Shown here in pieces: positions 13,208 to 25,700 of a stretch of 64,000 nucleotides of DNA. The position numbers and the translations under genes were made by a program. Source of the DNA: Phorcus lineatus. Its lineage: Eukaryota > Mollusca > Gastropoda > Trochida > Trochidae. The notes under the pieces are model-generated. The model was given only the letters and a program-made list of their open reading frames with translations. It was not told the DNA's origin and made no database searches. The stretch covers positions 35,809,484 through 35,873,483 of the forward strand of contig OV121095.1 of NCBI GenBank assembly GCA_921293015.1. The letters are read 5' to 3'. Each line of letters opens with the position of its first letter. Position 1 is the first letter of the stretch.

Positions 13208-13323
13208 AATAGAGAACAAGTTCTTTGGATTTACACTTGCTTGATAACGGTGTTAGTATCTACACCAAAATGTCGCATTCCTGCAATAAAGAAGTTGTAA
13301 ATCCATAGAACTTGTTCTCTATT
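13208..13323. mobile_element. Small foldback element (MITE-like)
   Basis: Inverted arms of about 30 bp lie at 13208-13237 and 13294-13323, starting aatagagaacaagttct and matching with two or three mismatches. The spacer is 56 bp. It lies 375 bp beyond the SCHIP1 stop, so it may be part of that gene's 3' UTR. There it would fold into a stem. Confidence 0.65.
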
Positions 13324-13698
13324 AATAGGACTTGATGTACAAATCTTGAAATTTTATCTTCAGGTCATTATTTTAACTTCTCAGTCGATCTTCGTGACAG
13401 ATTTTCCATAATTCTTCACTTGAAAAGGTTGAAACTTGAAACTTTTCTCCTGAGTCTGTATATTCAGGAACTTGAAACATAAATCTTGAAGTTTTGTTTA
13501 TTCATCATTTTGAACTTCTCAGTCCACCATTGCAAGAATTCTCCAGGGTTGTCTCTCTTTCCGACACCATCTTCTCTCAATCCCTTCATTCATTCACACA
13601 CTAACTGATCCATTCTTTCCTTTGATCTATTATGCTCTTTAGTCCAGATGATATATCAATGAAAATGTAACTGGCCTTGTAAAAGGCAAACACAAATT

Positions 13699-13783
13699 TC
13701 ATTTTTTCCGTGGCCCTCGCCGGTTATGGTTGCTACAGGATGTGTTGTTGTTCGTTACTTTCTGGGCTACTTCTTTGGCTCGT
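13699..13783 (-). CDS. SCHIP1: SCHIP1 terminal exon 7
   Basis: A strong acceptor, ACTCTGTTGTTTCAG, precedes a phase-2-compatible frame. That frame gives [14 protein letters not shown], then [12 protein letters not shown] and TGA (13699-13701). The start parallels the vertebrate tail after DIEDLTR (HAESQQKHMAEK), and the new basic end replaces MPAK. A possible polyadenylation signal (AATAAA on the minus strand) lies at 13497-13502. The alternative is termination at the exon-6 TAG, giving 258 residues. Confidence 0.75.
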
Positions 13784-16700
13784 CTGAAACAACAGAGTAA
13801 TCAATATAATTAGCAACAGGACATTTTTAGCAACTTGAGTAACAAATATTTAATTATTAGAAATATATGAGTAATTATTACGATCAGTAACAGAAAATTA
13901 TTTTTAGTTACTATGTAACAAGATTTTCATTTCTTATTTGAACTTGACTGAACTGTCATAGCAATCAATATTAGCTACCTAGAAGAAGAAATTTTAGTAA
14001 TTAGTGACTCATTTCTAAAATATAGCTCTTAAAAAAAGTAAATGGTAAAAGAGAGAAAAAACAACTTTTAATTTAATAGTACATTTTAAAAAAAGGCTCT
14101 TCTAAATATAACTGTAAAAGCTTATTTATTAATAAACTAAAACATAATTTTCAAAATACCAACATGCTAGAATTTACTGCCACAAACATCACTGCTACCT
14201 TATAATGTTACTGATTCTCTGGGAACTCATCAAGTTAACAATACAATTAAGATTTCTATATTAAAAAAAGTATGTTTTGCTTGATTTTAACAATTTTCAT
14301 TCCTTGAATTTATTTTATCATCTAGTTGTTTTTAAAATCATTTAGAAGTGGCTTAAACAAGAAAATCACGATTTTGTGGATAACAACTTCATTATTGTGG
14401 TGTATAAAGTTTAAGCTAGAGCAATGAGCACATTGTCATTTTCACAATAAAAAAGTTGTTATCCAGAAAATCTTTCTTTTCTCATTTGTCTGTGTGTAAA
14501 AATTCCTTTTGTGTGTATTCATATCACTGGTTTTTGAAAGGTGTGAAAAACAAAGAAGGAAACAACAAAAAACTTACACATGTCTTAAACTCTAAATTCA
14601 AATATCTGAATTCATCATTTTGAATAATTTGCAAAGTGCAAAGTGAATAAAGCTCTCGAAATAGCAAAAATAACTATGAAATTAAGATCTTTCTTTAGGA
14701 TAAATTGCACATCTCAAACAGAATATGTATATATATATGATGAAATCAATCTAAAATGATAATTAATATACTTTGTTATATGTGCATAATAAGCAGAACG
14801 AATAATAAACATCAATAACAAAATAGATAATATATTCAAATCAATAACTAAAGTTTCACATAACATGGTGCACAGTTTTATCTTAAATATTGTTAAAAGA
14901 AATAAGAAGAGGCTACTCTGTTTAATCATATGAACGAGGATGGAAGCCTAGTTGACAGAGCCCTCGCTCATCACGTGGGAGGCCAAGGTTCACATTGAGA
15001 CCGTGTCATACAAAAAACATTTAAAGATTGGAGACGCTGCTTCCTTGCTTGATTAGACAGAGATTAAACTTAACCAATACTATTGGTGTTCATGTCCTTA
15101 ACATAGTATGCCACGTACATGAACAGAATATCCTATATTCTAAGAATATTGCCAGTGTTTGTTTTTGTCCCTAGAAGGTTGCCTTCAAAATACACCTGAC
15201 AGCAGGTCACCGTGAACATTTTTTAAAACGCAGGTAACGTGTAAATTTTTACAAATAATCATAGCCTCATTATGAAATCACATAAATGAATGGAATAGCC
15301 TCTCTTCATAACTAATTGCGGGTCACCATGTTACATGAGATGCGCATGCAGAAAACTGAAAAGCCTAGATACCGTGGAGTTCTACCTGCTCAGGTCCTCA
15401 ATATCCACCAACATGGAATCCTGTTCCATGTGCAGGTCGTCCCTCTCCATCAGCATCTGCACCAGTTCCTCGTTCAGACCTGGACATATGTTCATACCTT
15501 TATCAAGATCAAAGTTACAGTCTACATCAACATCTACATTCACACCATCTACATAAACACTAAAAACAGGATCAACCTCAGAAACTAGATCAACAATGAC
15601 AGTCACAGGAACAACATCACCACCAGGAACAGGATTAACATCAGGAACAGGTTCAACCTCACATCAGGAACATGATCAACATCATCACAAACACAAGATC
15701 AACATTAACATGCACACAGCCACAGGATCAATAATAGCACAGAAAAAGGGTCAACATCAATACAGAAACAGTATTAACCTCAACACATAACAGCAACATC
15801 AATTTCATCAAGATCACCATCAACAACTTGATACAGGATCAACATCAACAAAGACACAGGATCAACATCAATACAGAAACAGTATCAAAATCTATATCAA
15901 CACCAGACAAAGGATCAACATCAACACGAGAAACAGGATCAACATCAACACAAGAAACAGGATCAACATCAACACGAGAAACAGGATCAACATCAACACA
16001 AGAAACAGGATCAACATCAACACAAGAAACAGGATCAACATCAACACAAGAAACAGGATCAACATCAACACGAGAAACAGGATCAACATCAACACGAGAA
16101 ACAGTATCAAAACCATCAACAATAACACGAGAAACAGTATCAACACCAGACACAGGATCAACATTACCATCCATACAGACAAAGGATCAACATCAACACA
16201 GACACAGGATCAACTGATTGTATACTCACTCTCTATCTGAGTGTGAAGATCGTTGACGAGAACCTGTAGCTGGGCCAGGTTCATATCTTGTAGCACCGTG
16301 CTGTTGATTTTGCGTCTTCGTCCATCTCCAAGACTCGGGATTCCAACCTTTCACAAACACATTCCAATTGAAATTCATTCGAAGATTCCAGAATCATTAT
16401 TTTTCTTAAAACTTTTTGACTTCACCTGGTACCAGAATATCATATCAGATAAAATGTCATTATCTTCGTTTCTCCTCATGCTTTTTCCATTTTCATTTTT
16501 TTTTTAATGATCATCGGCAAAATACATATTTCTTGTAGTAAACAAAGATTTAGAGCAGTGCAGTAGCTTTGACACACATCTACAAATTGGTCCTTAGTTT
16601 ACATACCATGTCAGCTATAGGAGATTTTTTCTTCAACTGTTTTTCCACCTCAAGTTGCATGTGAGCCATTGTACAAGCCTGGAACAAAAATAAATAGAAC

Positions 16701-19700
16701 ATCAATAGGGAAACAGTCTACACATTGAAACAACAAAGGAAATATAAATTGAATTTATTGGTAACACTTTTTGCTACAAGACTCAAGTATGCCTAGTAAT
16801 TTAGGTTTAACCTACTTATGTTAACATGGTATTTAAGCTACGATACTTCCCGGCCACCTTAGGTTTTGTGGTAGTCCTATAAAAGATATATTTCACATTG
16901 CCTGTAGATTTCTTAATCACTGTCCAATTTAATTTGAAAAATAGTACACCTGGAGTAATTTCAATATTTCATTAACATTGCTGATGTTATGGCTCTTCTG
17001 CTATAATGAATCTAAATGACAGAGGGAGTAACTATCAAATGAGAAGATTCTAGTGAACTATTTGATGACACATCTCCTCACCTGAGCAAAAACTAGTTAA
17101 CTATTTGATGACACATCTCCTCACCTGAGCAAAAGCTAGTGAACTATTTGATGACATATCTCCTCACCTGAGCAAAAACTAGTGAATTATTTGATGACAA
17201 ATCTCCTCACCTGAGCAAAAACTAGTGAACTATTTGATGACATATCTCCTCACCTGAGCAAAAGCTAGTGAACTATTTGATGACACATCTCCTCAACTAA
17301 GCAAAAACTAGTGAACTATTTGATGACAAATCTCCTCACCTGAGCAAAAGCTAGTGAACTATTTGATGACACATCTCCTCACCTGAGCAAAAGCTAGTGA
17401 ACTATTTGATGACACATCTCCTCAACTAAGCAAAAGCTAGTGAACTATTTGATGACATATCTCCTCACCTGAGCAAAAACTAGTGAACTATTTGATGACA
17501 TATCTCCTCACCTGAGCAAAAACTAGTGAACTATTTGATGACATATCTCCTCAACTAAGCAAAAGCTAGTGAACTATTTGATGACACATCTCCTCACCTG
17601 AGCAAAAACTAGTGAACTATTTGATGACACATCTCCTCAACTAAGCAAAAGCTAGTGAACTATTTGATGACACATCTCCTCAACTAAGCAAAAACTAGTG
17701 AACTATTTGATGACAAATCTCCTCACCTGAGCAAAAGCTAGTGAACTATTTGATGACACATCTCCTCACCTGAGCAAAAGCTAGTGAACTATTTGATGAC
17801 ACATCTCCTCAACTAAGCAAAAGCTAGTGAACTATTTGATGACATATCTCCTCACCTGAGCAAAAACTAGTGAACTATTTGATGACACATCTCCTCACCT
17901 GAGCAAAAACTAGTGAACTATTTGATGACATATCTCCTCACCTGAGCAAAAGCTAGTGAACTATTTGATGACATATCTCCTCACCTGAGCAAAAACTAGT
18001 GAACTATTTGATGACATATCTCCTCACCTGAGCAAAAACTAGTGAACTATTTTATGACATATCTCCTCACCTGAGCAAAAACTAGTGAACTATTTGATGA
18101 CATATCTCCTCAACTAAGCAAAAGCTAGTGAACTATTTGATGACACATCTCCTCACCTGAGCAAAAACTAGTGAACTATTTGATGACACATCTCCTCACC
18201 TGAGCAAAAACTAGTGAACTATTTGATGACATATCTCCTCACCTGAGCAAAAGCTAGTGAACTATTTGATGACATATCTCCTCACCTGAGCAAAAACTAG
18301 TGAACTATTTGATGACACATCTCCTCACCTGAGCAAAAGCTAGTGAACTATTTGATAACACATCTCCTCACCTGAGCAAAAACTAGTTAACTATTTGATG
18401 ACAAATCTCCTCACCTGAGCAAAAGCTAGTGAACTATTTGATGACACATCTCCTCACCTGAGCAAAAACTAGTTAACTATTTGATGACAAATCTCCTCAA
18501 CTAAGCAAAAGCTTGTTAACTATTTGATGACACATCTCCTCAACTAAGCAAAAACTAGTTAACTATTTGATGACACATCTCCTCACCTGAGCAAAAGCTA
18601 GTGAACTATTTCATTATTTTACCCCTCAACTGGGTACGGTTTACTTAATTAATTGATTACACAAAACCCCTCACCATAGGAAAGGGTAGTTAACTTTTTG
18701 ATTATTTGACTCCTCACCTGAGCGAGAGCTAGTTTCGCTTCCTCTTGTAGCCTGGCCTGTCTCTTGAGAAAATCCTCTCCCCCCTCCCCCTTCTCTCCTC
18801 CCCCCTCGTCCTTTATGTGTATGGAGGGGACAGACCTGCGGTTCTCATCTGATCTACGACTAGGCTTCGGCTGCAAGACAAACAAATTTCATTTAAAACA
18901 GTGTATGGATTTGAAACTCAACTCTTTGGTGCATATAGGCAAGATTTATAGTTTTCATTTAGACTAAGGCTATGCTTTTCATTGGCTTCAAGCAGGAACA
19001 TTACTTATGTACTGTTATGTTTAAAAAGTCATTAAACTTGGCTCCCTCCTCCAGCTATGACTTGTTCATATTGGACAACTAAGTTAATTCTTTCTAGTCA
19101 AGTGGTAGAGAATTTCCTTTGTGAAATGAATTGTTTCTTGATAAAGGATTCTAATTCATTACATAAAGTAATTTTTCATATCTGACACATCAACAATCTA
19201 ATTCAACACTCTAAGGTAATGGAGCTCACAGGAATTCTTTATTGAACCCTACAATAAACACTCCACCTACAGAAGGGACATTGACTTTTATGACATACAC
19301 ATACAAGGTATCATCACAGCCAGGAATTTTTGCATATGAAAGCTCAGACATTGTGAAATACTGCCTGAAGAGATCTGCTTGCACGAGTCCAGTGAATAGA
19401 GAAAACATATTGAAGCCCAAGACATCTTCTCAAGTTACTCCTCCATACATAGTCCACGATTATATCCATATTCATGAACAATTCAAAAGTGTTAATTATA
19501 TAAGATAACATCCAACATGGATGAGATATTCAGCGCTTCTTTACTCCAAGATAATCTCCATATTTGAAGGAGAGTTTGAACTATAAGAATTGGTCTTAAG
19601 GCTGAAAATAGTTCACATTAAATGTCAATTTCCAGGTATATAGCCTTGAATAACATCAATATTCAATACCGATGTATCTTATGGCTTGGAATAACAGCTA

Positions 19701-22700
19701 GACATATCCAATAACATTTTAAAAGTAGTGCTGGAATAGCGGCCTGACAGCAAGTCAATTGCTGGTAAATTTCAGACAAGGCTTGTTGGAGAGGAGGTCA
19801 CCATGGCTGGCAAACTGGTGATTTTAGATATTCTAAGAGTCTACACATTTGAGGGCGTGTCAAAATTTTAGTTGTGCTTGTGTCGAGATTTCAAACCAAA
19901 AGTACAGCTTACCAGTATGGACAAAAGATTGTTTTCAAATTTGCAATGTGTCTTGGAATTACATCCACGTTCAATGACTATTTGGATATAACTTCCAGCC
20001 TGGGATAACAGTGATATTCAAAGACCATTTCAATGTATCTTTCAGAGTGGAATAACAGCAATATTCAATGACCATTTCAATGTATCTTTCAGAGTGGAAT
20101 AACAGCAATATTCAATGACTATCTCAATGTATCTTTCAGAGTGGAATAACATCGATATTCAATGACAACTTAATGTTTTACCCAAGGGTATCACCTACAG
20201 GGAAGCATAGACTCACATCAATAAACTTCTCTTCTATCAATATACAGAAGTTCCTCTAAACTATTTCCGTTCTACTATAGATCCTGAACTGTCCCTGAAT
20301 CGAGAGATTCGTCCCTGCTTTAGGGCTTGTTTGTCTTCATTCACTTTCACTGATCTTCAGTAACCTCCACATATACTCATCGCATAGACAAAAAGATGAC
20401 ACGCCAAAGCAAATTCAACCAAGTAAATGATAATAAGCTTTCATAACAAATTCAAGCAAGAAAATGATAATATGCTAACACAGCAAATTCAACCAAGAAA
20501 ATGATAATATGCTAACACAGCTATAATTCAAGCAAGAAAATGATAATATGCTAACAAAGCAAATTCAACCAAGAAAACAATAATATGCTAACACAGCAAA
20601 TGCAACCAAGAAAACGATAATATGCTAACACAGCAAATTCAAGCAAGAAAATGATATGCTTACACAGCAAATTCAAGCAAGAAAATGATAATATGCTAAC
20701 TTAACACAGCAAATTCAACCAAGAAAATGATAATATGCTAACACAGCTATAATTCAAGCAAGAAAATGATAATATGCTAACAAAGCAAATTCAACCAAGA
20801 AAACAATAATATGCTAACACAGCAAATGCAACCAAGAAAACGATAATATGCTAACACAGCAAATTCAAGCAAGAAAATGATATGCTTACACAGCAAATTC
20901 AAGCAAGAAAATGATAATATGCTAACTTAACACAGCAAATTCAACCAAGAAAATGATAGTATGCTAACAGAGCAAATTCAAGCAAGAAAATGATAATATG
21001 CTAACAGAGCAAATTCAACCAAGGAAATGATAATATGATATATGATAAAAGTTTATTGCATGATAAAGACTTATGAGTTCATATGTTTCTTGAGTTCTGT
21101 TAGATAAAAGGGGTTCAGCACTCCTGGTTATACACTACGGTGAAAGATTTTCTTTAACATCTTTTTTTCGAGGACAATTTTGTACTGAGTTATAAAGGTA
21201 TAAGTAGCTTCCTGTACACAAAGAAATTAATACAAACATTACAGAAGGCATTAGAATTGTAACAAAACCATATTTACCCTAAAATACTTCTTCAAAATGA
21301 TATGACTACTGTATTTCTTGACCCTCTTGTCCTGAGAGGACTTAAGGATGAGGATCATGTGAGAAATCATTTCAAAGAAGTCGCTAGAGGGAATTGTCAC
21401 TTTTCATTTACACTTATCAATCCTCTATAAGCTCTCCAGTGGTTTATTTCAACAAGAAGCAATATTACAATTAACAGATCAAGTCTCCAGGGAAATCATT
21501 TCGATAGTTTTGAAAGCAATGATATTTGTCACTTTTAGATCCTTCATGCAATTGGAGTGATCTACATATACATGACAAGCATGTATACATGTTTGAAAAC
21601 ACTTTCAGAAGAAATTGTTTTGACAGTTTGGAAACCCAGTGATTTATTTTTTCAAAAGCAATCAAAATTTCAATTGTGAGAAATATCACAACTTCCATAA
21701 AAGCATGAAGGAAAAACCCTTCAGAAAGGAAAAAGTGGTTTTGAAGGCTCTGAAAGCAATCATGTTTGCCGATTCAGCAGAATCTTCGATAATCTGACAT
21801 GCAACCTAAGCAAAGTGATATTGACTTCTAAATCAGCCTCAAATTTGCATTTATTAAGTTTATTGATTCTGAGCTATTATCTTGTCCACAGATTGTCTCA
21901 TTTTCAAGGACTGAGTGATCGTATTTTAAATGTTCACAACCTAAACCACTAGTAACAAGACTATGATCTATTGGCTGAACCTTCTGACATTAAGTCTCAC
22001 ATAAACATCCATTATCCATTATTCTTAATTTTTGGCTAGTTACTGTTAATTTATCCTTCCTAATTACTTAGAAAGCTTTGGAAATGTTTTAAAAGCAAAG
22101 GGAATACCTTTCTAATCTTTTTTTAAGATAGATAAAACGTCAGAATCAAGTCTTGATTATAAGAAAATAAAAATCAAATCTAAAAAAACCTATCAGTGAT
22201 TGTAACATTGACTCTGATCTAGTTACAGATTTACATAATTAAGTATTTTAAGATGCACTAATAAATGCTGATGCTGCAATTTTCAATTCAGAGACATTTT
22301 AACCTTAGTTATAGCGAATCAATTTCAAAAGGATTGGCTCCATACTTCTGTAAATTTCTTTTCATTTAATAAAATCTTAAACCTTTATCGAACATTAAAA
22401 CAATAAAAAGAAAACAGCTAATGCTGACTAAGGTGCTTATTCGGCTCTAAGCTGTCTCCTTCAGCTGTTATGACTTTCCACTGGTGCCATTAATCTGCTA
22501 TTATGGTTTCACTTAAATTCAGAATGCATTCCTCGATCATAGAACCAATTAGATCAATGTACTGCTATTTGTCTTGGGGCATATTGAAATATGTCTCCGC
22601 TGAGGAATTAATATGATCATAATGTGGATGTGTATTTGTTTATATTTCTTATATATGAAGAAAGAAAAATTTCATATGGGGAACATCAAAATGTTTGAGA

Positions 22701-25700
22701 TAGCTTATCACACAGAGTCAAAGTCATAGTTCCGCCTCTTTAAAATGTTGATAGAATAACAATTGTTAGCGTCTAATGAGCTTACAACTGACAACAAAAC
22801 TCGATCTTCAACTTTGAAATTAAGCCAAATCCACTACTGAAAAAAGCCTCCCCAAAAATTTCCATTAGACGCAAATCCTCATTTCACTAACAATTTCATT
22901 ATGTCAAACACATCAAGTTTCACTGTGCTATCCATTTCAACCACATTTATCATCCCATTAATGCACACAACTTTTCAACAACAATTTCAGATCAAATCAT
23001 TTCAAAAGCTTTCCAAACAATATTAAGTCAGAAGTATCTAACACACTAGACCAAAATTTTAATAATTAAATGTTCCTTCATCCATAATATTTTTCTATTT
23101 GGGCTACTTATTTCTAGACTTGCTGAATGTGGACCTAGACTGTATTAAAGGCTCCTTGATATACACAGTCATGAAGCAGGACTACTAAAACACCATTAAT
23201 GAAGTTAGTTGATTTTGGGCTTCAAGATTATTTCACATATGCCAAGGCTGCTAGTATTATTGCAGGGAGAAAGCTTGCTATTGTGGCTACGTATTGTGAT
23301 GAAACCTGCGAGCATGGGCTGGAACTAGCAAACAGTGTATGGTACTGCACAGTGGTTAGCACAATCAGCAGCAGATCAAGGGGTCTGGGGTTTGAATCCG
23401 GACAATGGCTCGATAACTTTGTCTGCAGTAGAGAACTATGTCTGCATTAGAAAACTGTTCTATATGCAGTTAGGTTTGAGTGCAATGCTTCACTGATTTT
23501 CAGGAAAAAACTTTTGCAGCTCAATATCTTCATCATGCAACTTGCAAAGTTTCACAATCGACAAACAAATCAGCCCAATATTCCATTGTGACTGATGATA
23601 AACAAAATTTCCTTTTCTCATTCTTCATGTATAGTTATTTCTGACACTTGTGGCGTGATCTTGGACGCAAGACGATATCACATTACACTCTAGCTGATCG
23701 GAATAAATCTATCATGCCAGTCCCAGTTGGATAATGTCAGCACCCTTGCAGTTAAGATGATCATTGTATTCTCAGTGTCTCTGTTTCTATAAGCTGATGA
23801 AATTTAACAAATCCTTGTATTTTCAACAAGCCATTTGGAAAAGTGATCATACTTTGTGACGTCACAATCTTACAGAACAAATTGACACAATGGCTAGTCC
23901 GGTTAAGACAACTGCACGCAACTTTGGTTTCAAAATAAGAAATGTACATATATCATTATCTTCACGACTGCGTTTACAACTCGATAATACTTTCTTCTTC
24001 CAAAAGAAACTATTACCTTCATTGGGAACTCTTGATGTAAATTACTTAAAATACCTGAAGTTTATTAGCTTGATATTTTTTTCAAACAGTAGCCATGAAA
24101 TTAAACAAATACTGTATTTCCAGAGGAAAAGTGATCAGGAATAACAGCAAAAATATTTCTGAACTTCCAGTAGAAAAATTTGTGTCTGTTTTAGAAGTCA
24201 ATGCAATTTTAGTGAATTCTGCAAGACACAAATTTAAAAAAATATTGTAATACTCTGTATTTATCTTTGTTGGACTTTTGTCATCACCAATTGAAGTATC
24301 CGCTATTGATCCCTGTGGCTGAATATAACACTGCAACATCATCATATTTGTAACGTTGTGGGTCTATCCACTACTATATGTCTTACCAGTTTGACGTGTA
24401 AATGATACTCTAACAAATCATAGAGGGACATTGTGTTCTGCGATGGTAAATGATGAATGGCAACATAGGTATAGCTGTAGGAATAGTAAGACCTAACGCA
24501 AAAGCAAGGCATAATTTAGGCAAGCACATTTTTCAAGAAGGGGACACTGTGTTCTGTGATGGTAGACACTTTCATATACCATGAATAAAACAAACAATAA
24601 GCTCATAATAAGGACAGATGACGTCACACACAATGTCACTCATCACGCCTTATCTACAACTGTTACTGACACTGACAACGTGATCTCTGAATACAAGATG
24701 ATATTAGAGTCAAGCGGTTCAAAATCAATTAAAGGCCAGACAAAATTTATTAGTTGATTTACAGATGTTTGGGGGCAAAATGTTTAAAGGCAGGAGGAAC
24801 GAACAAAAAGAAAAAATATATTTGCTCCAGTGTTGATGAAAAGGGACCGAAATGGGTAACAAAATCATAATTCCCCCCTTTTTTTTAGTTTTGAAGTCAA
24901 ATTAAGCAACATTTTCGAATCAGGGGGATACTGAGTAGGATTTTTTTTCTAAATGAGTCCAAATCATGAGAGGAGATTCCCAAAATCAACTTATAAATTT
25001 TGTCCCCACCTAATTAAGATATTACTCCCAGTTGGAAAGCTCCATCATCCATTTTAAAGGAACTGCCTAACCCTTATAGTGTTATAGTTGTTTTTATGTT
25101 TGATTAGATATTTCAAACAAATGTTCCTGAGAGCAATGCTGCATTTACCATCCCGAAATATGGTCTTAAAATATCTCAATTCCATGGTTTTGTAGATTGG
25201 AAGAGATAAATGTTAAATTCAAACAGGAAATAAATCCTCCCAGTGGGTTTTGAGATATGCCCACGCAATGTTGCAATACAGCTGGAAAATAAATAACAAT
25301 TTCAAATGTGAAAACACGTTAACAGCATTATTCAGAGATAATTGTGAAGGGAGGAAATCTATCTTTTGAAAAAAATTGCAATGAAATACTTTGAAATAAG
25401 AGGAAATGAACCATTTGAACATTTATCATTTCAACTTTCCATGACTTGAAATAAATTGCTTTCATCCTTGAAAATTGAAAAATACAATGGTCTTGTTATT
25501 TGTTTTACAATACAATGTCAATGACATACAATGTAATAGGAAATGTAACTATGGAACAGAATAATGCTATTTCCTTTAAGAGTTTTTAATTTTTAACAAA
25601 ACAATGTAAGGTCTTACGAACTCTTTACATATTCAATAAAATTTTCAATAAAATGATATCCAATAAATTGATACAATGTGTTGTATTTGCTGAGTTCCAA

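Noticed and set aside
15828-16217. 129-codon open frame rich in Gly-Ser-Thr, with overlapping 96- and 109-codon frames on the other strand
   Set aside because: All come from the stop-free 24-bp minisatellite inside SCHIP1 intron 5. Read-through from exon 5 would stop after a few codons.
17050-18600. CRISPR-like array (regular 43-bp period)
   Set aside because: There are no unique spacers: the whole unit repeats, it lies in an animal intron, and the unit is explained by the splice junction.
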